Assembly (NCBI RefSeq): GCF_020740795.1 | Contig: NC_067285.1 | Location: 91,471,152-91,535,151, forward strand | Reading direction: 5' to 3' | Length of the DNA: 64,000 nt | Source: Apus apus | Taxonomy: Eukaryota > Chordata > Aves > Apodiformes > Apodidae | Shown: one piece after another, positions 62,001-64,000 of the stretch | Position numbering within the stretch: the first letter of the stretch is position 1 | Layout of the letters: each line of letters opens with the position of its first letter | Notes under the pieces: generated by a model | Databases searched by the model: none | Seen by the model: only the letters and a program-made list of their open reading frames with translations | What the model was told of the DNA's origin: nothing | Translations under genes and position numbers: made by a program

Positions 62001-63333
62001 GCTGTAAAATTAATGGACTCTTACTGCTTGATGAAAGAAGATGTTGAAAATATCATGGAAATAAGCACGTGGGGAGGCAAACCCAGTCCTTTTTCAAAGC
62101 TGGATCCCAAGGTAAAACTCACCTGTGATTATTTTTTTCCTTATCTTGCGTATCTTTACATTCCTAGAATAATAGCTGTGGTGTGGATGTGGTGCTGAAA
62201 GGCTAAAGCTGCTGCAGCTGCAAATGAATCATTTTATTAACTGTAATTAATCTGAGACCATGGCAAGGTCTAAGTGAGGAATATGTGAACATGCATTACC
62301 TGAGGATTATGTGGGGCTTGCCCACCATACAGCTCTTAGATGCTTTTTGTGTCCTTCTGAGATTGTGTCCTACTTCACAAGTGTTTTGGTCACATCTTCC
62401 CAAGGGAAAGATGATGTGGAACCTCTAGCCAAGAGCAAGTTAGCTAAAACTCTGCAGTTCCTAAGCTGATTCTCATAGGTTTCCTTTCAACCTAACAGGT
62501 CAAAGCAGCTTTTACACGTGCCTACAACAAAGAGGCACATCTGACTCCATATTCACTTAACTCTGCCAAGACCTGGAAAAGGCAGTCGGCATCTGCAGTG
62601 ACCCTAGAACTGAATGAAGACTTGAATGTGGAAGAGATCCAGTCTGATGAGGATGAGCAAGATATGGTTGAAAGTGACGCAATGATTAAGGTGACTTAGT
62701 TTCCTCAGTGTTAAACTACCACACGAAACTGTTGTGTTTAGTTCCTTTTCTGGGACTTGTAACATCATCTGAATAAAAAGAAAATTGTAGTAGATATTGA
62801 ATACATCATTGCTGAACTTTTAAAGCCTTTACTAGTAGTAGTATAAAAAAAAAAAGTTGTAAGTTGTTTCCATTACTTTCTGTTTGCATGTGGATTGAAG
62901 TCAGACATCACTGTAAACTCATGAATAGTGCAGTCAATTCCAAAACTTAGTAATGTTTTAGGTGTTGCTGGGGACCACTGGTAAGGAGCAGCCACAGGCC
63001 CTGACTGTCACAGATGACCGTTCCAGTAAAGCCCTTGGTAGAGATGGCCAATTTGGGAACTGGTCACCTCTTAACCCAGAACATTGTAGAGTCTGTACTC
63101 CCCATAACACTTAAAAACTTGATACCTGAAGGGGGAAGGGAAGGGATGGCTTTTTCTTTTGACACTGGTTGCATTTTGACTTCTGCTTTTGTCAGGTTGC
63201 TGTTGAATTTTAAACTGTCTTTATATTCTGTTTGTAGCAAAAAAAGGCAAAGTCTTCTAAGCTGCCAAAAGGAGAGAAAAATGAAGAAACAACAAAGAAA
63301 GAAGGGAAAAGAAAAGAGAAAACAAGACACTAA
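26092..63333 (+). CDS. RFC1: Replication factor C large subunit (25 coding exons)
   Basis: Twenty-five exons join into 3459 nt (1152 aa plus stop) with consistent phases throughout; human RFC1 is 1147 aa, also in 25 exons as I recall. Order of parts: a PCNA-interacting-like start (MDIRKFF, 1-7); a lysine- and acid-rich region (about 8-400); a BRCT domain (about 405-495); a second charged linker; then the AAA+ clamp-loader core from WVDKYKP (589-595), with Walker A GPPGVGKT (652-659), Walker B MDEVD (719-723) and sensor-1 N753. The C-terminal collar domain follows, ending in an acidic then basic tail. In the nucleus RFC1 binds primer-template DNA with RFC2-5 and opens and loads PCNA using ATP. 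The collar and AAA+ parts match human closely; residues 240-368 are much more divergent. The gene lies head to head with KLB and has a CpG-island promoter. Confidence 0.97.
26095..31521 (+). other. RFC1: RFC1 intron 1 (5.4 kb)
   Basis: The first 550 bases belong to the CpG island; the rest is AT-rich. No exon or interspersed repeat was recognised. An open stretch near 28657-29020 on both strands shows no family similarity. Confidence 0.85.
31522..31650 (+). CDS. RFC1: RFC1 coding exon 2 (residues 2-44)
   Basis: It encodes [13 protein letters not shown] and a basic stretch ending KKREKETK. The acceptor is TTTTACTAG|GAT; the donor is AAG|GTTAGT in phase 0. Confidence 0.95.
31651..33323 (+). 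other. RFC1: RFC1 intron 2 (1.7 kb)
   Basis: Nothing recognised. The pentanucleotide array found in the corresponding human intron is absent. Confidence 0.8.
33324..33399 (+). CDS. RFC1: RFC1 coding exon 3 (residues 45-70, part)
   Basis: It encodes a serine/acid run and then KKRRIIYDS, which is conserved in human RFC1. The acceptor is CTCTTAG|GTG; the donor TCAG|GTAGTG leaves one base. Confidence 0.94.
33400..34987 (+). other. RFC1: RFC1 intron 3 (1.6 kb)
   Basis: AT-rich sequence with short T runs near 34170 and 34621. Nothing else recognised. Confidence 0.8.
34988..35107 (+). CDS. RFC1: RFC1 coding exon 4 (residues 70-110, part)
   Basis: It encodes [15 protein letters not shown] and ends DPVVYISET, matching human DPVTYISET. 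It enters in phase 1 after AATACAG and leaves in phase 1 at ACAG|GTAATG. Confidence 0.94.
35108..45540 (+). other. RFC1: RFC1 intron 4 (10.4 kb)
   Basis: This is the longest intron. It is AT-rich with short A and T runs. No exon, RNA gene or clear transposon was recognised by eye; an octamer-like ATGCAAAT at 44233-44240 is not informative alone. Confidence 0.8.
45541..45773 (+). CDS. RFC1: RFC1 coding exon 5 (residues 110-187)
   Basis: It encodes DEEDDF near its start, [20 protein letters not shown] in the middle and VASKRKE at the end, all with close human counterparts. The LDYFG motif is part of a conserved short block. The donor is GAA|GTGAGT. Confidence 0.96.
45774..46472 (+). other. RFC1: RFC1 intron 5 (0.7 kb)
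   Basis: Nothing recognised. Confidence 0.8.
46473..46547 (+). CDS. RFC1: RFC1 coding exon 6 (residues 188-212)
   Basis: It encodes [16 protein letters not shown], the first half of an acidic helical segment that human RFC1 shares (NDEAIAKQLQLDEDAE). Phase 0 at both ends. Confidence 0.95.
46548..48135 (+). other. RFC1: RFC1 intron 6 (1.6 kb)
   Basis: AT-rich; no exon or repeat recognised. Confidence 0.8.
48136..48213 (+). CDS. RFC1: RFC1 coding exon 7 (residues 213-238)
   Basis: It encodes [20 protein letters not shown] and then a lysine run. It repeats the pattern of exon 6 ([16 protein letters not shown]), like the family. The donor AAG|GTTGGA departs from consensus after GT. Confidence 0.95.
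48214..49020 (+). other. RFC1: RFC1 intron 7 (0.8 kb)
   Basis: It contains a perfect 9-bp inverted repeat at 48675-48698. Nothing else recognised. Confidence 0.8.
48675..48698. repeat. Perfect 9-bp inverted repeat with 6-base loop
   Basis: GCCTTGTGC, then the spacer TATAAG, then GCACAAGGC. It would form a small hairpin in the RFC1 pre-mRNA. Confidence 0.85.
49021..49108 (+). CDS. RFC1: RFC1 coding exon 8 (residues 239-268, part)
   Basis: It encodes a poorly conserved polar stretch ([14 protein letters not shown]...). It is supported by the acceptor GTTCAG|GCT, the donor AGAG|GTAGGA and phase fit with exon 9, rather than by strong similarity. Confidence 0.85.
49161..49428 (-). mobile_element. 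CR1 LINE 3' fragment in RFC1 intron 8
   Basis: The plus strand shows the reverse complement of the CR1 3' region: ATCACAGAAT, GGTTGGAAGGGACCTCT and AGTCCAACTCCCCTGCCAGAGCAGG, then CTCCACAACCTCTCTGGG and TTCTTCCTCATGTTGAGG. An AAAC-type run (49232-49253) interrupts it. The fragment takes up most of a 371-base intron and ends about 50 bases before the exon 9 acceptor. Confidence 0.92.
49480..49781 (+). CDS. RFC1: RFC1 coding exon 9 (residues 268-368)
   Basis: It encodes about 100 residues dominated by Lys, Ser and Glu, with [16 protein letters not shown]-type repeats near the end. It is the least conserved part of the protein. The acceptor is CCCATCAAG|CA; the donor is GAG|GTAGGA. TP and SP sites suggest phosphorylation, as inferred only. 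Confidence 0.93.
49782..50935 (+). other. RFC1: RFC1 intron 9 (1.2 kb)
   Basis: AT-rich; it ends with the TACATGTTAAAT repeats listed separately. Confidence 0.8.
50868..50915 (+). repeat. TACATGTTAAAT direct repeats
   Basis: Three copies of TACATGTTAAAT occur within about 48 bases, just before the pyrimidine tract of RFC1 exon 10. The unit is partly palindromic (ACATGT). Confidence 0.85.
50936..51043 (+). CDS. RFC1: RFC1 coding exon 10 (residues 369-404)
   Basis: It encodes [20 protein letters not shown] and [15 protein letters not shown], nearly identical to human and leading into the BRCT domain. Phase 0 at both ends; donor CAG|GTGAGT. Confidence 0.97.
51044..51547 (+). other. RFC1: RFC1 intron 10 (0.5 kb)
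   Basis: Nothing recognised. Confidence 0.8.
51548..51727 (+). CDS. RFC1: RFC1 coding exon 11, BRCT domain (405-464)
   Basis: It encodes the core of the BRCT domain: [13 protein letters not shown], then [21 protein letters not shown]. In human RFC1 this domain binds 5'-phosphorylated double-stranded DNA. Acceptor TTCTCAG|GGT; donor AAG|GTGAGT. Confidence 0.97.
52036..52140 (+). CDS. RFC1: RFC1 coding exon 12, end of BRCT (465-499)
   Basis: It encodes [20 protein letters not shown] and [12 protein letters not shown], closing the BRCT domain. It follows the 308-base intron 11, in which nothing was recognised. Phase 0 at both ends. Confidence 0.97.
52141..53325 (+). other. RFC1: RFC1 intron 12 (1.2 kb)
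   Basis: It contains several TTTG/GTTTT-rich stretches near 52170-52215 and 52735-52950. No exon or transposon recognised. Confidence 0.8.
53326..53719 (+). CDS. RFC1: RFC1 coding exon 13 (residues 500-631, part)
   Basis: It begins with a variable basic linker (500-580), then enters the AAA+ region with LLWVDKYKP (587-595), [18 protein letters not shown] (601-618) and NWQK. The donor CAAG|GTGACC is weak after GT (C at +5). The phase and family match support it. Confidence 0.95.
53720..55259 (+). other. RFC1: RFC1 intron 13 (1.5 kb)
   Basis: It holds the solo LTR. The rest, including an open stretch at 54660-54926, has no recognised content. Confidence 0.8.
53942..54528 (-). mobile_element. 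Solo LTR of an endogenous retrovirus in RFC1 intron 13
   Basis: Read on the minus strand, the element starts with a TGTGCTGGTTTTGGCTGGG-type end. It carries a TATA box (CATATAAAGCTGGGG, plus 54252-54266), a polyadenylation-like ATTAAA (plus 54072-54077) and ends CTAAAACACAAGA near 53942. Its overall text matches an LTR family I know as frequent in many birds. No gag, pol or second LTR adjoins it, so it is a solo LTR. Target-site duplications were not clear. Confidence 0.75.
55260..55369 (+). CDS. RFC1: RFC1 coding exon 14, Walker A (631-667)
   Basis: It encodes [20 protein letters not shown] and then [11 protein letters not shown]. The P-loop GPPGVGKT lies at 652-659. Acceptor TTTTACAG|CA; donor AAG|GTGAGT. 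Confidence 0.98.
55370..56285 (+). other. RFC1: RFC1 intron 14 (0.9 kb)
   Basis: Locally more GC-rich near 55540-55720, but no exon or repeat was recognised. Confidence 0.75.
56286..56400 (+). CDS. RFC1: RFC1 coding exon 15 (residues 668-706, part)
   Basis: It encodes [20 protein letters not shown] and [14 protein letters not shown], the conserved NASDxR segment of clamp loaders. Enters in phase 0, leaves one base. Confidence 0.97.
56401..56854 (+). other. RFC1: RFC1 intron 15 (0.45 kb)
   Basis: Nothing recognised; a T-run at about 56824-56836 precedes the acceptor. Confidence 0.8.
56855..56943 (+). CDS. RFC1: RFC1 coding exon 16, Walker B (706-735)
   Basis: It encodes [19 protein letters not shown], with the Walker B acid pair at D720 and E721. 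Phase fits both neighbours. Confidence 0.98.
56944..57985 (+). other. RFC1: RFC1 intron 16 (1.0 kb)
   Basis: Nothing recognised. Confidence 0.8.
57986..58123 (+). CDS. RFC1: RFC1 coding exon 17, sensor 1 (736-781)
   Basis: It encodes [19 protein letters not shown], with sensor-1 asparagine N753, then [14 protein letters not shown]. The arginine-finger SRC motif of the small subunits is not expected in RFC1 and is not seen. Phase 0 at both ends. Confidence 0.98.
58124..58553 (+). other. RFC1: RFC1 intron 17 (0.43 kb)
   Basis: Nothing recognised. Confidence 0.8.
58554..58649 (+). CDS. RFC1: RFC1 coding exon 18 (residues 782-813)
   Basis: It encodes [20 protein letters not shown] and ANQDIRQ, the helical lid region of the AAA+ domain. 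Phase 0; donor CAG|GTCAGT. Intron 18 is only 175 bases. Confidence 0.97.
58825..58923 (+). CDS. RFC1: RFC1 coding exon 19 (residues 814-846)
   Basis: It encodes [20 protein letters not shown] and ends KKDIKL. Phase 0; donor CTG|GTAAGT. Confidence 0.97.
58924..60057 (+). other. RFC1: RFC1 intron 19 (1.1 kb)
   Basis: About two thirds of it is the CR1 element listed separately. Confidence 0.85.
59080..59797 (+). mobile_element. CR1 LINE 3' portion with decayed pol end
   Basis: The element lies in the same direction as RFC1. It shows the end of the CR1 reverse-transcriptase frame in pieces: [11 protein letters not shown]-like text near 59138-59170, then [21 protein letters not shown] and EHWNRLP within 59492-59716. 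It ends with the CR1 3' UTR (GGTTGGACTAAGTGATCTTT, then CTATGATTCTGT). Frame breaks between the pieces show it is inactive, and it is 5'-truncated. Confidence 0.93.
60058..60212 (+). CDS. RFC1: RFC1 coding exon 20 (residues 847-898, part)
   Basis: It encodes [20 protein letters not shown] and [20 protein letters not shown], the start of the C-terminal collar domain. It leaves two bases before GTGAGT. Intron 20 is 115 bases. Confidence 0.98.
60328..60445 (+). CDS. RFC1: RFC1 coding exon 21 (residues 898-937)
   Basis: It encodes [20 protein letters not shown] and [12 protein letters not shown]. The acceptor is TTTTCCAG|A; the donor is CAG|GTGAGC. Confidence 0.98.
60446..61314 (+). other. RFC1: RFC1 intron 21 (0.87 kb)
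   Basis: Nothing recognised. Minus-strand open frames between 60461 and 61171 have no family similarity. Confidence 0.8.
61315..61460 (+). CDS. RFC1: RFC1 coding exon 22 (residues 938-986, part)
   Basis: It encodes [20 protein letters not shown] and [16 protein letters not shown]. It leaves two bases (AG) before GTAGCA. Confidence 0.98.
61461..61897 (+). other. RFC1: RFC1 intron 22 (0.44 kb)
   Basis: Nothing recognised apart from the tandem acceptor at its end. Confidence 0.8.
61898..62111 (+). CDS. RFC1: RFC1 coding exon 23 (residues 986-1057)
   Basis: With the AG at 61896-61897 the frame reads [20 protein letters not shown], aligning with human RTYSSKRTVNMDYLSLLRDA. A second AG seven bases later (61903-61904) would shift the frame into a stop within a few codons. 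The exon continues through [12 protein letters not shown] and [14 protein letters not shown]. Donor AAG|GTAAAA. Confidence 0.95.
62112..62498 (+). other. RFC1: RFC1 intron 23 (0.39 kb)
   Basis: Nothing recognised. Confidence 0.8.
62499..62690 (+). CDS. RFC1: RFC1 coding exon 24 (residues 1058-1121)
   Basis: It encodes [20 protein letters not shown] and then a variable, acid-rich stretch ending ESDAMIK. Donor AAG|GTGACT, with C at +5. Confidence 0.97.
62691..63237 (+). other. RFC1: RFC1 intron 24 (0.55 kb)
   Basis: Nothing recognised; a poly-A run lies near 62847-62856. Confidence 0.8.
63238..63333 (+). CDS. RFC1: RFC1 coding exon 25 (residues 1122-1152, stop)
   Basis: It encodes a lysine-rich tail ([15 protein letters not shown], ending KRKEKTRH) typical of the family C-terminus and a likely nuclear localisation signal. 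The stop is TAA at 63331-63333. Acceptor TTTGTAG|CAA. Confidence 0.96.
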   Translation, partial: QKKAKSSKLPKGEKNEETTKKEGKRKEKTRH

Positions 63334-63336
63334 CAA

Positions 63337-63342
63337 AATAAA
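63337..63342 (+). terminator. RFC1: AATAAA immediately after the RFC1 stop
   Basis: This hexamer lies only four bases past the stop codon. It may be fortuitous, since two further signals lie downstream. Confidence 0.3.
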
Positions 63343-63635
63343 ATCTTGCTCCGCCTGCAGCTTTGGTTATCTAACTTCTGGAGGGAATGTGAAATGGATC
63401 CAGTGATGGAGCTGGGGAAGCAGAACCAGTGTGTTGAAAATGCTCCTCTTATAGAGGTGATGTAGCTGCTGTACTCCCACTATACAGTGTTGTACTTACT
63501 TTTAACGTGCTACAACGTTACAAGCTCTAAATAGCCTTGTACAACAAATGCTAGGTGCATGAACATGCTGATTAAGATGCTTAGTTACCTGGCATTTATA
63601 CTAAGTCTTCCTCCTACTTCACTTTTTTTTTTTTT

Positions 63636-63641
63636 AATAAA
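63636..63641 (+). terminator. RFC1: RFC1 polyadenylation signal, middle
   Basis: AATAAA follows a 13-T run, about 300 bases after the stop codon. Confidence 0.45.
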
Positions 63642-63753
63642 TCCCCTGATTTTATGTGGTGAAATCTTGTAAATAGTACATGATGCAAAAAAACCCCCCA
63701 AACCTAAATTGCTTATTTGTACATTACAGAAATTTAGCAGTGTATAAAATTAC

Positions 63754-63759
63754 AATAAA
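63754..63759 (+). terminator. RFC1: RFC1 polyadenylation signal, distal
   Basis: AATAAA about 420 bases after the stop, followed within 50 bases by a GT-rich stretch (GGGGTGTTCTGTC near 63797). This is the best candidate for the main 3' end. Confidence 0.55.
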
Positions 63760-63764
63760 ATGTT

Positions 63765-64000
63765 TCACAGGAGTCTCTTAAAATGTTAAGTTAATGGGGT
63801 GTTCTGTCACTTTCCACCTTCCTAGGGTCTGGCTTCCCTGCATGTACAGGATGTGGTGTTAGTCTCTTCCTACAACTTCCCTTTTGTTCAGTTAGAGACA
63901 CAGAAAAGCAATGAGGGGATTTAGTTCCAAAACTTGAGGAGCCTCTGCTTAGGAGTTTAATCAAAACCAGAAAGGGATACTTAGAGTAAGAAACATTTAA
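63765..64000. other. Window end, nothing recognised
   Basis: By mammalian gene order the 3' end of WDR19 should follow on the minus strand, but no coding sequence or minus-strand AATAAA is seen in these bases. Confidence 0.6.

Noticed and set aside
1-64000. CRISPR arrays, operons, phage or bacterial mobile elements
   Set aside because: The window is vertebrate nuclear DNA with spliced genes and LINE/LTR elements; no such structures are present.

Overview
The window is vertebrate nuclear DNA, almost certainly from a bird. It holds intron-rich genes, a single CpG island in an otherwise AT-rich background, CR1-type LINE fragments with the typical avian 3' end, and a solo LTR of a kind I associate with non-galliform birds. 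The species cannot be fixed from the sequence alone.

Two complete protein-coding genes fill most of the window and are arranged head to head. On the minus strand, five exons between 21070 and 3721 encode beta-klotho (KLB, 1006 aa deduced). This is the single-pass membrane co-receptor for endocrine FGFs, made of two tandem glycosidase-like domains. On the plus strand, twenty-five exons between 26092 and 63333 encode the large subunit of replication factor C (RFC1, 1152 aa deduced), the ATPase that helps load PCNA on DNA. Every exon was placed by reading through GT/AG borders with consistent codon phase and comparing the product with the known vertebrate family. Both reconstructions give one open frame without internal stops.

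Layout: 1-975 holds what looks like the 3' end of a plus-strand transcript I could not identify (a possible penultimate exon, a terminal exon and two overlapping AATAAA signals). From 975 to about 3280 I see nothing. From 3284 to 21070 lies KLB, with an 8 kb first intron. From 21071 to about 25550 is AT-rich intergenic DNA. From 25550 to 26640 is the CpG island and RFC1 promoter, with an E2F-type site 66 bp before the ATG. From 26092 to 63760 lies RFC1, with a 5.4 kb first intron and a 10.4 kb fourth intron; intron 8 holds a CR1 piece, intron 13 an antisense solo LTR, and intron 19 a longer CR1 piece. The last 240 bases hold nothing recognised.

KLB and RFC1 do not act together; their adjacency agrees with the order I recall from the mammalian KLHL5-WDR19-RFC1-KLB-RPL9-LIAS neighbourhood. 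I found no new gene system. The points most worth a second look are the unidentified transcript end at the left edge, the complementary loss of catalytic glutamates in the two KLB domains, tandem splice acceptors at RFC1 exon 23, and the retroelement insertions close to RFC1 exons.
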